Positions 53,724-62,992 of a stretch of 64,000 nt of DNA are shown here, piece by piece; the stretch's first letter is position 1, and each line of letters begins with the position of its first letter. The stretch is taken from the NCBI RefSeq assembly GCF_004344915.1, contig NZ_SKFG01000010.1, positions 186,001 to 250,000 of the forward strand, given 5' to 3'. The position numbers and the translations under genes were made by a program. Below the pieces are notes generated by a model, which ran no database searches, was not told where the DNA came from, and saw only the letters and a program-made list of their open reading frames with translations. The stretch is from Paenibacillus albiflavus. Its GTDB lineage: Bacteria; Bacillota; Bacilli; Paenibacillales; NBRC-103111.

Positions 53724-54833
53724 TCACTTATTTGCCTGTTTCTTACTCTCTTCAATATTCTTCTTGTGTCCTTCGAACGTTTCAGCAAACAAATGCTCTT
53801 TAGAACCGTCTTTCTTCGTTACATAGAATAAGTATTTCGTATCCTCTGGGAATAATGCAGCGCGGATCGACTCTATACTTGGAGAACCGATAGGTCCTGG
53901 CGGTATTCCAGGGATTTTATACGTATTATAAGGACTGTCGATCTGAAGATCTTTCTCGAATAAACGCTCTTTGGGCTTATCAAATAAATATTGTACCGTT
54001 GCATCAATTTGCAAAGGCATTTTTTGTTTGATTCGATTGTAGATAACGCCAGAGACAAGCGCTCTCTCCTTGTCCACTACGACTTCTCTTTCCACTAGCG
54101 AGGCGATCGTCATCATTTGGTGAAAGCTTACACCCAGTTTATCCAGTTGCTTATCCAAGCCCTCAATTGTAGCCAGCTTCTTATCGAGTTCTTGCAGCAT
54201 GCGTTCAACAACCTGCTCTTCGGTCGTACCCTTCACGAATTCGTAGGTTTCCGGGAACAAATACCCTTCCAGATGATGTGTGATCGATGAATCTTGAGGA
54301 ATCTGACGATATGCATCTGCTATATACTGACCTGTAGTTGACTCCGCAATCTTCAAAAATTGTTCTGCACTAAATTGACCTGTCTCGGCTAATTTATCAG
54401 CAATTTGTCTAACTGTATAGCCTTCGGGGATCGTCACACGGACCATCTCTTCTTTAACAGTCTGTCCTGCATTCAGCATCTCAATGATCTGGTCATTCGT
54501 TATGCCAGGATTCATGGCATATTCGCCTGCTTGAAACTTGGAGCCAATTCCTTTCCACTTCAAGTACCATACAAAAATCGTATTATTACGGATAATTCCA
54601 TTCTGTTCAAGCTTTTGCGCAATGATCGCTGGACTTGATCCAGGCTCGATTTTGATTCGAACCTCCTGCTCAGAAGCTGTAGTTGGCTTTAATTCTCCAG
54701 TGACGTAGTACCACAATCCGCCAGCTGCAATTGCCGCTAACAGCAAGAGTGTTATGAAAGCGGTCAGAAGCTTTTTAACTATATTCCTAGGCTTATCGGG
54801 TTTATCCTCATTAAACTCGACATCATTTGACAT
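53724..54833 (-). CDS. mltG: Endolytic transglycosylase MltG
   Basis: A 369-residue membrane-anchored wall enzyme that cuts nascent glycan strands. A cytoplasmic tail of about 20 residues, one helix (LLTAFITLLLLAAIAAGGLWYY, two halves of one segment, about 21-43), a LysM-like domain (VRIKIEPGSSPAIIAQKL; IPEGYTVRQIADKL), then the YceG catalytic domain with the catalytic Glu in SLVEREVVVDKER and YNTYKIPGIPPGPIGSPS near the end. ATG 54833 follows AGGAGGTG. It sits in its usual place after the DUF1292 genes. Confidence 0.95.
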   Translation of the reverse strand: MSNDVEFNEDKPDKPRNIVKKLLTAFITLLLLAAIAAGGLWYYVTGELKPTTASEQEVRIKIEPGSSPAIIAQKLEQNGIIRNNTIFVWYLKWKGIGSKFQAGEYAMNPGITNDQIIEMLNAGQTVKEEMVRVTIPEGYTVRQIADKLAETGQFSAEQFLKIAESTTGQYIADAYRQIPQDSSITHHLEGYLFPETYEFVKGTTEEQVVERMLQELDKKLATIEGLDKQLDKLGVSFHQMMTIASLVEREVVVDKERALVSGVIYNRIKQKMPLQIDATVQYLFDKPKERLFEKDLQIDSPYNTYKIPGIPPGPIGSPSIESIRAALFPEDTKYLFYVTKKDGSKEHLFAETFEGHKKNIEESKKQANK

Positions 54834-54860
54834 AATCCACCTCCTTAATAACAGGAAAAA

Positions 54861-54881
54861 GAGCGGAGATTAGCTCCGCTC
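54861..54881 (-). terminator. Terminator between DUF1292 genes and mltG
   Basis: GAGCGGAG and CTCCGCTC (8 bp), loop of 5 nt, five T on the minus strand. It would isolate mltG from the upstream unit. Confidence 0.9.
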
Positions 54882-54892
54882 GGGTTTAACGA

Positions 54893-55186
54893 TTACAGTT
54901 CATCCTTCATCGGAAAGGCTATCTCATCATACAGTTCCGACACGGTTTCCCATTCATCGTCGTCATCTATCGTCTCTAGTTCGTATCCATTGTCCGTATG
55001 TGCAATCCGAAACAGCTCAACTTCATCATCCTTTTGCATCTCATCCGATTGCAAAACGGCATATTTGCGGGCATTATATTCAAATTCCATCATAAGGCGG
55101 AATACAACAGATTCGTCCTGTTCATCCGTTAAAATGATATCATCACCATAAGTATTACGCAATACATCGATTGGAGTTACACTCAT
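54893..55186 (-). CDS. DUF1292 protein (YrzB-like), copy 2
   Basis: A 97-residue acidic protein of the DUF1292/YrzB family: DIILTDEQDESVVFRLMMEFEYNARKYAVL, VELFRIAHTDNGYELETIDDDDEWETVSELYDE. Its function is unknown, but it is widely conserved next to ruvX and mltG in Bacillota. It overlaps the upstream DUF1292 gene by 4 nt (ATGA type). The two adjacent copies share the same fold order; this one has a longer N-terminus and lower charge. It is the last gene before a terminator. Confidence 0.88.
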   Translation of the reverse strand: MSVTPIDVLRNTYGDDIILTDEQDESVVFRLMMEFEYNARKYAVLQSDEMQKDDEVELFRIAHTDNGYELETIDDDDEWETVSELYDEIAFPMKDEL

Positions 55187-55488
55187 AATTGCCCGTCCTC
55201 TGATTCAGCTACTAGTGTATTGAATGTCTCTTCAACAATCTTCCACTCTTCTTCATCTTCGATCGGAAACAGCTTTAAGTCTTCTCCATTCTCGTCTTCT
55301 TCATAGCGAAAGGCGTAAACTTCGTCTGAATCGTCTTCATTGGCTTCGACAGGAACAACCATCATATACTTCTTTTCCGTGTCGTCCACTTCGAACGTGC
55401 AGATAACCTCAAATTCTTCTTCGTTGCCATCTTCATCAGGGATGTAAATAATTTCCGGTTCTTCTTCACGTTGGTTATGATCAGTCAT
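55183..55488 (-). CDS. DUF1292 protein (YrzB-like), copy 1
   Basis: A 101-residue, very acidic member of the family: IIYIPDEDGNEEEFEVICTFEVDDTEKKYMMVVPVE, DEVYAFRYEEDENGEDLKLFPIEDEEEWKIVEETFN. It lies 6 nt after ruvX and overlaps copy 2 by 4 nt. B. subtilis has one yrzB at this place, so the pair looks like a local duplication. Function unknown; the small size and high negative charge fit a regulatory binding protein. Confidence 0.88.
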   Translation of the reverse strand: MTDHNQREEEPEIIYIPDEDGNEEEFEVICTFEVDDTEKKYMMVVPVEANEDDSDEVYAFRYEEDENGEDLKLFPIEDEEEWKIVEETFNTLVAESEDGQL

Positions 55489-55494
55489 ACCCTT

Positions 55495-55917
55495 TCACCT
55501 CTTCTTATTAGAATCCATATAACCTTGCAAAATAAACCCAGCTGCCATTTTATCTACGACAGCTTTGCGTTTCTTACGAGACACATCAGCTTCGAGTAAA
55601 GCTCTCGTAGCTGAGACTGTAGTTAACCGTTCATCCCATAAATGAACAGGCAGCTTCAATTCATCTCGAAGATTGTCAGCAAAAGCTATACAGAGCTCGC
55701 CTCGCGTTCCAATGGATGCGTTCATATTCTTCGGCAAGCCAACAACGATTTCTTCTACCTCATACTGTTCAATAATGTCTTTCAAACGCTGCAGATCTTG
55801 CTCTGGCTTCGCCCTGCGAATTACCTCTAGTCCTTGCGCAGTCAGACCAAGAGGGTCACTGAGAGCAACTCCGATTGTTTTGTCACCATAGTCTAGCCCC
55901 ATTATTCTTGGATACAT
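55495..55917 (-). CDS. ruvX: Holliday junction resolvase-like protein (YqgF/RuvX)
   Basis: A 140-residue RNase H-fold protein involved in pre-16S rRNA processing and possibly DNA junction resolution. It reads [34 protein letters not shown], and [15 protein letters not shown] with the conserved D/E residues. ATG 55917 is used; an in-frame TTG at 55920 precedes it directly. No strong site is seen, so translation is probably coupled to the ireB gene 10 nt upstream. Its position between ireB and DUF1292 matches B. subtilis yrrK. Confidence 0.94.
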   Translation of the reverse strand: MYPRIMGLDYGDKTIGVALSDPLGLTAQGLEVIRRAKPEQDLQRLKDIIEQYEVEEIVVGLPKNMNASIGTRGELCIAFADNLRDELKLPVHLWDERLTTVSATRALLEADVSRKKRKAVVDKMAAGFILQGYMDSNKKR

Positions 55918-55929
55918 CAAATACTGAGC

Positions 55930-56181
55930 CTACTTATGCTGAACTAGATACGAGCGAACCAGCTCTTCAATAAGCTCGTCACGCTCTCGCTTTCGGATGA
56001 TGCTGCGCGCATTGTTGTGCCGCGGGATATAAGCAGGATCCCCTGAAAGTAAATAACCTACGATTTGGTTAATCGGATTATAGCCTTTCTCCTGGAGAGC
56101 ATTATATACCGTCAGCAATACCTCTTGAGGTGAGATGTCGATTTCATCAGCTTTCATGTTGAACTTCATCGTTCTGTCCAT
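55930..56181 (-). CDS. ireB: IreB family regulatory phosphoprotein (YrzL)
   Basis: An 83-residue protein of the UPF0297/IreB family, started at ATG 56181 (MDRTMKFN), with GGTG about 6 nt upstream; in-frame ATG 56214 would add 11 residues not seen in family members. The core [40 protein letters not shown] is nearly invariant in Bacillota. IreB of Enterococcus is phosphorylated by the IreK Ser/Thr kinase and affects cephalosporin tolerance; the B. subtilis homologue is yrzL. It follows alaS by about 90 nt. Confidence 0.93.
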   Translation of the reverse strand: MDRTMKFNMKADEIDISPQEVLLTVYNALQEKGYNPINQIVGYLLSGDPAYIPRHNNARSIIRKRERDELIEELVRSYLVQHK

Positions 56182-56274
56182 CGAATTCACCGCAAACACC
56201 CCCCAATTTATCATAAACCTGTATTCTATATTCGCCCTCAGGCGCTAAATTCCTGTTACAAAAGCAAAATATAA

Positions 56275-58905
56275 TTAGCCAATCATCTGACCTACGATCG
56301 TATGAACAGCACCGATGGCCTCTTCAAGCTTCGAAATGTCTTTACCGCCAGCCTGCGCCATATCAGGACGACCGCCGCCTGAACCTCCACAGATCGCAGC
56401 AACTTCTTTGATTAATTTGCCCGCATGACCACCTTTACTGATCACATCAGGTGTTACGGCTGCGACTAAATTCACTTTATCACCAGCGACTGCACCAAGT
56501 ACGATTACCGCTGAACCAAGCTTAACTTTCACTTCATCGACAATATTGCGAAGTGAATCCATATCAGATGCATTCACAGAAGCAGCAAGAACGTTCACAC
56601 CCTGCACTTGCTTCACATTGTCAGTAAGTGAACCCGCTTCAATACGACCCAGCTTGCCCCGTAAAGATTCATTCTCGCGCTGCAATTCTTTGACCTGAGC
56701 CAGAACGGAATCGATACGCTTAGGTACATCCGTAATGTTCGACTTCAACTGATCAGCCGCTTCTTTCAGCAGGTTCAGCTGAGAATCCAAGTATTCATAA
56801 GCACCGCGGCCTGTGAATGCTTCAATTCGTCTTACACCTGAACCAATACCTGATTCGGATGCAATTTTGAATAGACCGATTTGACCTGTACTGCTTACGT
56901 GACAGCCTCCGCATAGCTCCAAGCTATAATCGCCTACACGAACGACACGGACAATATCGCCATATTTCTCACCGAACAATGCCATAGCACCCATTGCTCT
57001 AGCTTCATCAATTGCCTTTAAGCTGATATCTACAGGAATATTCGCCCAGACCTGCTTATTCACACGCTGCTCGATGTCTTGCAGCTCAGCTTCGCTAATA
57101 GAGCCGAAATGGGAGAAGTCAAAACGCAAGCGATCAGGTGCTACTAACGAACCTGCTTGATTCACATGCTCGCCAAGCACTTCTTTTAGTGCCTTATGCA
57201 GCAAGTGAGTAGCTGTATGGTTCTTGATAATGTCCTCACGCTTTGCTTGATCCACAGTAGCAACAACTTGAGTACCCGTGTGCAATACACCTTGTTCTAC
57301 GATAACGGTATGCACATGCTGACCATGAGGAGCCTTGCTCACTTCAACAACACGAAGCGTATAGTCCTCTCCCTGTATTGTACCATGATCACCTACTTGA
57401 CCACCACTTTCTGCATAGAAAGGTGTAGTTGCTAGAATAACCTGGCAAGTTTCTCCGGTTCCGACTAGCTCTGTTAGCTCGTTCTCATGAATCACAGCAA
57501 TAACAGTAGTAGATACTACCAAATCAGTATATCCAACAAACTCGCTTTTATCCGTAAATTCACCGAGAGCGCCGCCTTGTACTTTCATGGAACCAGCATC
57601 CTGGCGCGCGTTTCTAGCACGGTTGCGCTGCTCCTGCATCGCTTCATCAAAGCCAGCACGATCTACTGTCATTCCATGCTCAGCAGCAAAATCTTCAGTC
57701 AAATCAAATGGGAAGCCATAAGTGTCATACAGCTTGAACGCATCTTCACCCGTAATTTGTGTCAGTCCATTTGCGCGCTGCTTGTCTACCATTTCGCTTA
57801 GAATATGAAGTCCATCTGACAATGTCTCATGGAAACGTTCTTCCTCCATACGAATAACCTTCTCGATGAATGCACTCTTCTCCACAACACTTGTATAATA
57901 GGAGCCCATAATCTCGCCAACAGTTGCCGTTAGCTGATACATGAATGGTTTATCCATTCCAAGCACCTTACCATAGCGTACAGCACGACGAAGCAGACGA
58001 CGGATGACATAGCCACGTCCTTCATTGGATGGAAGTACGCCATCAGCAACAGCGAATGCAATGGTGCGGATATGATCGGCAATTACTTTAAGCGCTACGT
58101 CATGCTCTTCATTCGTTTTATACGTTACATTCGCAATACGGCAAGTATGTTCAATGATCGGGATGAATAAATCAGTGTCGAAGTTGGAATCCACATCTTG
58201 TAGAATCGATGCAAATCGCTCCAGACCTGCCCCTGTATCAATGTTCTTATTCGGAAGCGGTGTGTAAGAACCGTCTTTATTATGATTGAATTGAGAGAAT
58301 ACATTGTTCCATACTTCTAGGAAGCGCTCATTCTCTCCACCTGGCCAGCATTCAGGGTCATTAAGATCCCCGTATTTCTCGCCACGATCATAGAAGATTT
58401 CCGTACAAGGTCCACATGGTCCTTCACCGATATCCCAAAAATTGTCATCCCCCAGCTTATAGATACGTTCAGCAGGAAGACCAATTTTCTTATTCCATAG
58501 TTCAAAAGCTTCTTCATCATCCTTATATACAGTAACGGAGATACGTTCTGGATCAAACCCAATCCATTTAGGATCCGTAAGAAATTCCCATGCCCAAGTA
58601 ATCGCTTCTTCTTTAAAATAGTCACCGATGGAGAAGTTGCCCAGCATCTCGAAGAACGTATGGTGACGGCGAGTTTTACCTACATTCTCAATGTCATTTG
58701 TACGAATACATTTCTGAGAATTCGCGATACGCGGATTCTCTGGAACAACACGTCCGTCAAAATACGGCTTAAGCGGTGCCATACCTGCGTTAATCCACAG
58801 CAATGACGGATCATTATGCGGTACTAAGGATGCACTTGGCTCAATATGATGTCCCTTACTTTGGAAAAACTCTAACCACTTCGAACGAATTTCACTTGCT
58901 TTCAT
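56275..58905 (-). CDS. alaS: Alanyl-tRNA synthetase
   Basis: An 876-residue class II synthetase charging tRNA-Ala. The catalytic core has [19 protein letters not shown] (motif 1/2 region), the editing domain has [12 protein letters not shown] and [10 protein letters not shown] (HxxxH and CxxxH zinc/editing site), and the C-terminal C-Ala domain ends [18 protein letters not shown] 58905 follows AGGGGGT. A T-box leader with its own consensus promoter lies upstream, so expression rises when uncharged tRNA-Ala accumulates. Normal length. Confidence 0.98.
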   Translation of the reverse strand: MKASEIRSKWLEFFQSKGHHIEPSASLVPHNDPSLLWINAGMAPLKPYFDGRVVPENPRIANSQKCIRTNDIENVGKTRRHHTFFEMLGNFSIGDYFKEEAITWAWEFLTDPKWIGFDPERISVTVYKDDEEAFELWNKKIGLPAERIYKLGDDNFWDIGEGPCGPCTEIFYDRGEKYGDLNDPECWPGGENERFLEVWNNVFSQFNHNKDGSYTPLPNKNIDTGAGLERFASILQDVDSNFDTDLFIPIIEHTCRIANVTYKTNEEHDVALKVIADHIRTIAFAVADGVLPSNEGRGYVIRRLLRRAVRYGKVLGMDKPFMYQLTATVGEIMGSYYTSVVEKSAFIEKVIRMEEERFHETLSDGLHILSEMVDKQRANGLTQITGEDAFKLYDTYGFPFDLTEDFAAEHGMTVDRAGFDEAMQEQRNRARNARQDAGSMKVQGGALGEFTDKSEFVGYTDLVVSTTVIAVIHENELTELVGTGETCQVILATTPFYAESGGQVGDHGTIQGEDYTLRVVEVSKAPHGQHVHTVIVEQGVLHTGTQVVATVDQAKREDIIKNHTATHLLHKALKEVLGEHVNQAGSLVAPDRLRFDFSHFGSISEAELQDIEQRVNKQVWANIPVDISLKAIDEARAMGAMALFGEKYGDIVRVVRVGDYSLELCGGCHVSSTGQIGLFKIASESGIGSGVRRIEAFTGRGAYEYLDSQLNLLKEAADQLKSNITDVPKRIDSVLAQVKELQRENESLRGKLGRIEAGSLTDNVKQVQGVNVLAASVNASDMDSLRNIVDEVKVKLGSAVIVLGAVAGDKVNLVAAVTPDVISKGGHAGKLIKEVAAICGGSGGGRPDMAQAGGKDISKLEEAIGAVHTIVGQMIG

Positions 58906-58935
58906 AATTGTATATACCCCCTATATTGATACATG

Positions 58936-58979
58936 AAGAAACGGTTTCACCGTCCTTAGAGACGGTGCGTTTCTTAAGG
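58936..58979 (+). repeat. 45-bp palindromic repeat, copy 2
   Basis: AAGAAACGG, then a central GTCCTTA...GACGG, then TGCGTTTCTTAAGG, the same blocks as copy 1 but on the other strand. In the alaS message it lies between the T-box terminator and the ribosome site. Confidence 0.65.
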
Positions 58980-59029
58980 TATTACTTAGAATTTATGACA
59001 CAATTAATATAAATTCTATAATACTCAAA

Positions 59030-59293
59030 AAAACAAAAAACGCCCCTAAAAAAGGGACGAATATGATTCGCGGTACCACCCTAGTTATTGTAATGAAACG
59101 ATCAAGTCATCATTGACGATTGCCCATTACAATCTCTTCGCACGGACTATAACGGTTCCAACCGACGGATTTTGGGATCCGTACTCCGAAACAAGCATTC
59201 AGCCATCCTTCAACGTGAAGATGTCACAGCAACCTACTCATCTTCTCTCTGGACGTGGTCTATGGCTTACTATAGTTTCATCAACGCTTTATC
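59030..59293 (-). ncRNA. T-box riboswitch of alaS
   Basis: The minus strand holds the diagnostic T-box AGGGTGGTACCGCG (59082-59069), then the terminator CGTCCCT/AGGGGCG (59059-59041) and a T tract. A long stem I lies upstream with AGAGAG and GNUG-like loops. Two GCT (alanine) triplets occur on the 3' side of stem I, at 59203-59201 and 59196-59194; which one is the specifier was not resolved. Uncharged tRNA-Ala would pair with the specifier and T-box and prevent termination. Confidence 0.93.
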
Positions 59294-59299
59294 AATGAA

Positions 59300-59328
59300 A
59301 TTATAGTATTGCGTCAATCAAGTGTCAA
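59300..59328 (-). promoter_or_regulatory. Consensus sigma-A promoter of alaS
   Basis: TTGACA (59328-59323) and TATAAT (59305-59300), both perfect, with a 17-bp spacer. The start point would be at about 59293. Confidence 0.92.
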
Positions 59329-59347
59329 TATCTGTACCTTATGGCAT

Positions 59348-60424
59348 TTAGATTCGATTCGTTTTGCGATAAATATAATACTTAAAGACATGCTGGATAA
59401 TCACCTTCATCGCTGCAAAAAACGGTACAGCAAGAATTAGCCCGACCACTCCACCGACCTCGCCACCAACTAACAAGGCGAAAATAATAATAAGTGGATG
59501 CATATTGAGGGTTCTTCCTACTACCTGTGGAGATACAATGTTGCTTTCCATGATCTGAACAATCGTATTGATCAGAATGACGAGCAGCACCATTTTCCAG
59601 GAAACCGTTGAAGCCATAATAACAGCTGGTGCAGCACCCAAGAATGGCCCTAGGTACGGAACAATATCAAAAATCGCCACGATTCCAGCTAATAATAACG
59701 GATACGGCATCCCGATGATCCAATAACCGATATAGGCAAGAATGCCAACGATTAAGCCAACGAGAAATTGTCCACGAATGTAGCTACCTAGTGCATTGTC
59801 GATATCAATTAATAAAGAGGCCACTTCTTTCCGACGCTTCTTTGGAACGATAGCAAGCGCCGTTTTCTCAATCAACTGGAAATCCTTGAGGATATAGAAA
59901 GCAAGAAACGGCACGATAAATGCAGTAAATAGCAAATTGATCGTTCCGCCGATTCCATTGATAAATTTGGATATCATCACTGAAATATTTTGTTCCCACA
60001 TCCGCATCGAAGCATAGATGCCTTCTCGAACAGATCCCGGCATCAGCTTGCTCTGATTTAGCCCGTCAAACATGGATTGTCCATGCATCATGATGTCTGG
60101 CATATGATCATTCAGCTCATTAAGCTGCATCACTAGCACAGGGATAATATTCATCAGAATCACAGTCAAAGTGGTGAAAAAGACAGCATAAATCAGTAAA
60201 ATCGCAATCGTACGCGGAACCTTGCGTTCATTCAACAAATTAACGATGGGATTCAGTACGTATGAAACAATCATTGCGACAAAAAACGGCGCAAGCACAG
60301 CTTTTATAAAATCATAAGTCCCGACTAGTAGAGGACGTATTTGAATCAGCATGTACAGGACAAGCAGACTTAGCAAGACGAATATTAAGATCGCAAACCA
60401 ACGATTTTTCCATAATCGCTCCAC
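59348..60424 (-). CDS. AI-2E family transporter (UPF0118, YrrI-like)
   Basis: A polytopic membrane protein of about 358 residues with roughly eight helices (LWKNRWFAILIFVLL, AMIVSYVLNPIVNLL, IAILLIYAVFFTTL, FTAFIVPFLAFYIL, FLVGLIVGILAYIG and others) and the family motif PYLGPFLGAAPAV. The start is GTG 60424, 7 nt after GGAGG; the frame is open 114 nt further but that part reads like non-coding sequence. The UPF0118 family includes the TqsA autoinducer-2 exporter and Na+/H+ antiporters, so substrate is uncertain. It keeps the yrrI position next to alaS seen in B. subtilis. Confidence 0.9.
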   Translation of the reverse strand: MERLWKNRWFAILIFVLLSLLVLYMLIQIRPLLVGTYDFIKAVLAPFFVAMIVSYVLNPIVNLLNERKVPRTIAILLIYAVFFTTLTVILMNIIPVLVMQLNELNDHMPDIMMHGQSMFDGLNQSKLMPGSVREGIYASMRMWEQNISVMISKFINGIGGTINLLFTAFIVPFLAFYILKDFQLIEKTALAIVPKKRRKEVASLLIDIDNALGSYIRGQFLVGLIVGILAYIGYWIIGMPYPLLLAGIVAIFDIVPYLGPFLGAAPAVIMASTVSWKMVLLVILINTIVQIMESNIVSPQVVGRTLNMHPLIIIFALLVGGEVGGVVGLILAVPFFAAMKVIIQHVFKYYIYRKTNRI

Positions 60425-60611
60425 CCTTGATCCTCCACTCCTATAGCTAGTACTTGCAATAGAAGTATATGTACAACCTTGCCAAAATAACCTAATAAGC
60501 ACAAAAAAATACGCTAAATCCTTATCGCATACATACATTCAGTCGTACGTCCTGCGGAAAGAATTCAGCGTATGATTAGCAGAAGCAGACTAAGCCATAT
60601 ACGCGTATATA

Positions 60612-60818
60612 TTAGTTAGCAGCATGCAAGTGCTCTTGGTGAATTTCCTCTTCAAAAAAGAGATCATCTAATGAACTCAGTGTGCCGTCTTCTTCCACTT
60701 GATAGACGGACATTTTCTCACCATTCACCGTTAATTCGATAAAACAGCCCCAGCAATAAAACTGATGTGAGCCGATTTTGCCAATATCTTTGGAATTGCA
60801 GTTTGGACAACGCATCAT
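60612..60818 (-). CDS. Small zinc-ribbon protein
   Basis: A 68-residue protein. Two CxxC knuckles, RCPNCNSKD at the N-terminus and FYCWGCFIE about 17 residues later, form a zinc ribbon, followed by a beta turn (LTVNGEKMSVYQVEEDGTL) and an acidic tail. It lies 11 nt after the PRC-barrel gene, so the two are co-transcribed. GGGTGA precedes the ATG. No enzymatic function is indicated. Short but convincing from context, ribosome site and the cysteine pattern. Confidence 0.8.
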   Translation of the reverse strand: MMRCPNCNSKDIGKIGSHQFYCWGCFIELTVNGEKMSVYQVEEDGTLSSLDDLFFEEEIHQEHLHAAN

Positions 60819-60829
60819 CCTACTTCACC

Positions 60830-61351
60830 CTATTCTTCTTTGGATACGAAGAATTCAGTCACTTCTTCTTCACAGCGTGCCGGAACGATGATCGCTTCTT
60901 CGCCACGTGTAACTGAATCGGGCAGAGCTAACCATTTACGGCCTTCCGTTAAATCAGATATGAAACCTTCGGAAATTTCAAAGCCTTTTATTTTATTACC
61001 CATTTGTTTGCTAAAATAAACATCTTCTAATATACCAAGTTGATTTCCTGTCACCGTAATAATCGGCAACCCCTTGATTTTGTGCTGACCTTCAAGCAAG
61101 GTCGTCTGTGTTGAATCCTCATTCCATTTATGTATGAAACTGCGGTTCTCAATCGTAATCGCATCTTCTCCACATGCTACAAAATCATTACTTGAAATGG
61201 TCTGGCATTGACTAAACCAGCCCTTGGGGCTAAGAATAACGCCAGATAGCTGCCAATCCTGGTCAATTAGAAGATCGAATACTTTACCTAATCTCTTACC
61301 ATTCTGCAAACAAATGATCGGAAGTCCGATAATATGTCTTGCTTTCAGCAA
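60830..61351 (-). CDS. PRC-barrel domain protein (YrrD-like)
   Basis: A 173-residue protein made of two PRC-barrel-like repeats: ARHIIGLPIICLQNGKRLGKVFDLLID in the first and HKIKGLPIITVTGNQLGILEDVYFSKQ in the second, each followed by IKGFEIS-type or GVILS-type strands. PRC barrels bind RNA-metabolism or photosynthetic partners in other proteins; the role of YrrD is unknown. The start is TTG 61351, about 9 nt after GGAGG. It lies between the cysteine desulfurase and AI-2E-transporter genes, with the zinc-ribbon gene downstream. Confidence 0.88.
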   Translation of the reverse strand: MLKARHIIGLPIICLQNGKRLGKVFDLLIDQDWQLSGVILSPKGWFSQCQTISSNDFVACGEDAITIENRSFIHKWNEDSTQTTLLEGQHKIKGLPIITVTGNQLGILEDVYFSKQMGNKIKGFEISEGFISDLTEGRKWLALPDSVTRGEEAIIVPARCEEEVTEFFVSKEE

Positions 61352-61406
61352 ATGAATCTAACCTCCACTAAGTTTCAACTTTGTGGAAACGATAGCACCC
61401 ATTACA

Positions 61407-62558
61407 TTATTTACGTATTCGTTTAACAATGGTTGCAACTTTTTGTGCTGCCGTTTCGATATCATTTGTATCGTTCCCCATTCCGAAGCTAAAACGAATC
61501 GCTGAATGTAATACATTATCTGGTAAATTCATCGCTTGCAGTACATGCGATACCTCAAGTGATCCTGATGTACAAGCTGAGCCACTGGCAGCAGCAATAC
61601 CTTCAAGATCCAGATTCATCAGAAGTGTCTCTGTATCCACGCCTATAAAACTGATATTCAAAATATGCGGAACTCTTTGCTCGGGATGCCCATTAATGAC
61701 GAATTCATCAGAACCAAGGTGTTTGGTTAATGCTTCTATCATTGTGTGGCGCAAGCCTTCCGCTTTAATGGACCAGTTCTCTAGCGCTTCTTCACTTGTT
61801 GTTAGCTCCACAGCCTTGGCAAATGCCATAATGCCTGCGACATTCTCGGTTCCTCCGCGACGCTTCCTCTCCTGCGAACCACCATGAATGTAATTGAAGA
61901 AAGGAATATGCTTCGACACATACAACAGTCCTGTTCCCTTCGGACCATAAATTTTATGTGAAGACATACTCATTATATCGACAGGTAGTAGAGATAAATC
62001 AATCGGCAGCTTGCCTAGTGCTTGTACAGCATCTACATGAAACACAATTCCGTGTTCATGCGCTAGTTGACCAATTTGCTCAATAGGCTGCAATGTACCG
62101 ACTTCATTATTGACGTACATAATGGAAATCAAAACTGTATCTGGACGAATCGCTGCTGCAACATCTTGTACATTCACAAGTCCAGTCGAATCAACTTCCA
62201 AATAAGTCACATCAAACCCTAACTTTTCCAGTTCATGTGATGGATGAAGAACCGCATGATGCTCCGCACGGGTCGTGATCATGTGTTTCTTCTCGCCTGT
62301 ATAAGCAGTCATTGTGCTGAATAAGGCCGTATTATTGCTTTCAGTTCCACCACTTGTAAAGATAAGCTCTGCTGGGTTGCAATGGATGCGACTCGCGATC
62401 AAATCACGTGCCCGATTAAGTGCGGTACGTGTTTCTCGCCCGTACGTATGCATGGAAGAGGGATTGCCATATGCCTCCTTCAAATAAGGAATCATGGCTT
62501 CTAGTACTTCTGGATGTATTGGTGTTGTAGCGGCATGATCTAAGTAAATGCCCTTCAT
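61407..62558 (-). CDS. Cysteine desulfurase (IscS/NifS family)
   Basis: A 383-residue PLP enzyme that provides sulfur for tRNA thiolation or Fe-S clusters. PLP lysine in SSHKIYGPKGTG, His in TRAEHHAVLHP, and the active cysteine in ASGSACTSGSLEVSH. ATG 62558 follows AGGTG; in-frame GTG 62567 is part of that region. It is directly downstream of cymR and near mnmA. In B. subtilis YrvO is the dedicated sulfur donor for MnmA, so this protein most likely feeds 2-thiouridine synthesis. Confidence 0.94.
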   Translation of the reverse strand: MKGIYLDHAATTPIHPEVLEAMIPYLKEAYGNPSSMHTYGRETRTALNRARDLIASRIHCNPAELIFTSGGTESNNTALFSTMTAYTGEKKHMITTRAEHHAVLHPSHELEKLGFDVTYLEVDSTGLVNVQDVAAAIRPDTVLISIMYVNNEVGTLQPIEQIGQLAHEHGIVFHVDAVQALGKLPIDLSLLPVDIMSMSSHKIYGPKGTGLLYVSKHIPFFNYIHGGSQERKRRGGTENVAGIMAFAKAVELTTSEEALENWSIKAEGLRHTMIEALTKHLGSDEFVINGHPEQRVPHILNISFIGVDTETLLMNLDLEGIAAASGSACTSGSLEVSHVLQAMNLPDNVLHSAIRFSFGMGNDTNDIETAAQKVATIVKRIRK

Positions 62559-62572
62559 AGTTGTCACCTGAC

Positions 62573-62992
62573 TTAAATATAAAACATATAGTTATCGTGT
62601 TTGCCTGAATCCTTGAAAGAAACCAGATCTGCAAGTGTTGTGGAATCTAGCACCTCTGCTATCGCATCACGAATGCGCATCCATAGATCTCGCTTAGCTG
62701 GATCATCTTCTTCTGTAAAATCTACTGGTGAGATTGGCCCCTCAAGCACCCGAATGATTTCGCCTGCTGTAATTTCTTCAGGATTTTTTGAAAGTATATA
62801 TCCACCATACGCCCCGCGAACGCTCTTAATCATTAGGGCATTGCGCAGCGGCGCAACAAGCTGCTCTAAATAATGCTCGGATAATTGATGTTTCTCAGCT
62901 ATGCTCTTAAGAGATGTTGGGCCATCGCCTACGCGAGTTGCAAGCTCCATCATGATCGTTAAGCCATAGCGACCTTTGGTCGAGATTTTCAA
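62573..62992 (-). CDS. cymR: Rrf2-family regulator CymR
   Basis: A 139-residue Rrf2 protein: STKGRYGLTIMMELA HTH, SIAEKHQLSEHYLEQLVAPLR and SVRGAYGGYILSK. It lacks the cysteine triad of Fe-S Rrf2 members such as IscR, as expected for CymR, the repressor of cysteine-metabolism genes that acts with CysK. The start is TTG 62992, about 8 nt after AGGTG. It precedes the cysteine desulfurase gene by 14 nt, so the two are co-transcribed; this order is conserved in Bacillus and Paenibacillus. Confidence 0.92.
   Translation of the reverse strand: MKISTKGRYGLTIMMELATRVGDGPTSLKSIAEKHQLSEHYLEQLVAPLRNALMIKSVRGAYGGYILSKNPEEITAGEIIRVLEGPISPVDFTEEDDPAKRDLWMRIRDAIAEVLDSTTLADLVSFKDSGKHDNYMFYI

Larger units (their letters stand above)
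58906..59347 (-). other. 442-bp alaS leader region
   Basis: Contains, in transcription order, a sigma-A promoter (59328-59300), a T-box riboswitch with terminator (about 59293-59030), a short A/T spacer and the second copy of the 45-bp repeat (58979-58936) before the alaS ribosome site. No protein gene is seen; a plus-strand frame at 59113-59298 is a shadow of the riboswitch. Confidence 0.85.

Noticed and set aside
59113-59298. A 61-codon plus-strand frame
   Set aside because: It lies wholly inside the T-box leader of alaS, on the opposite strand.
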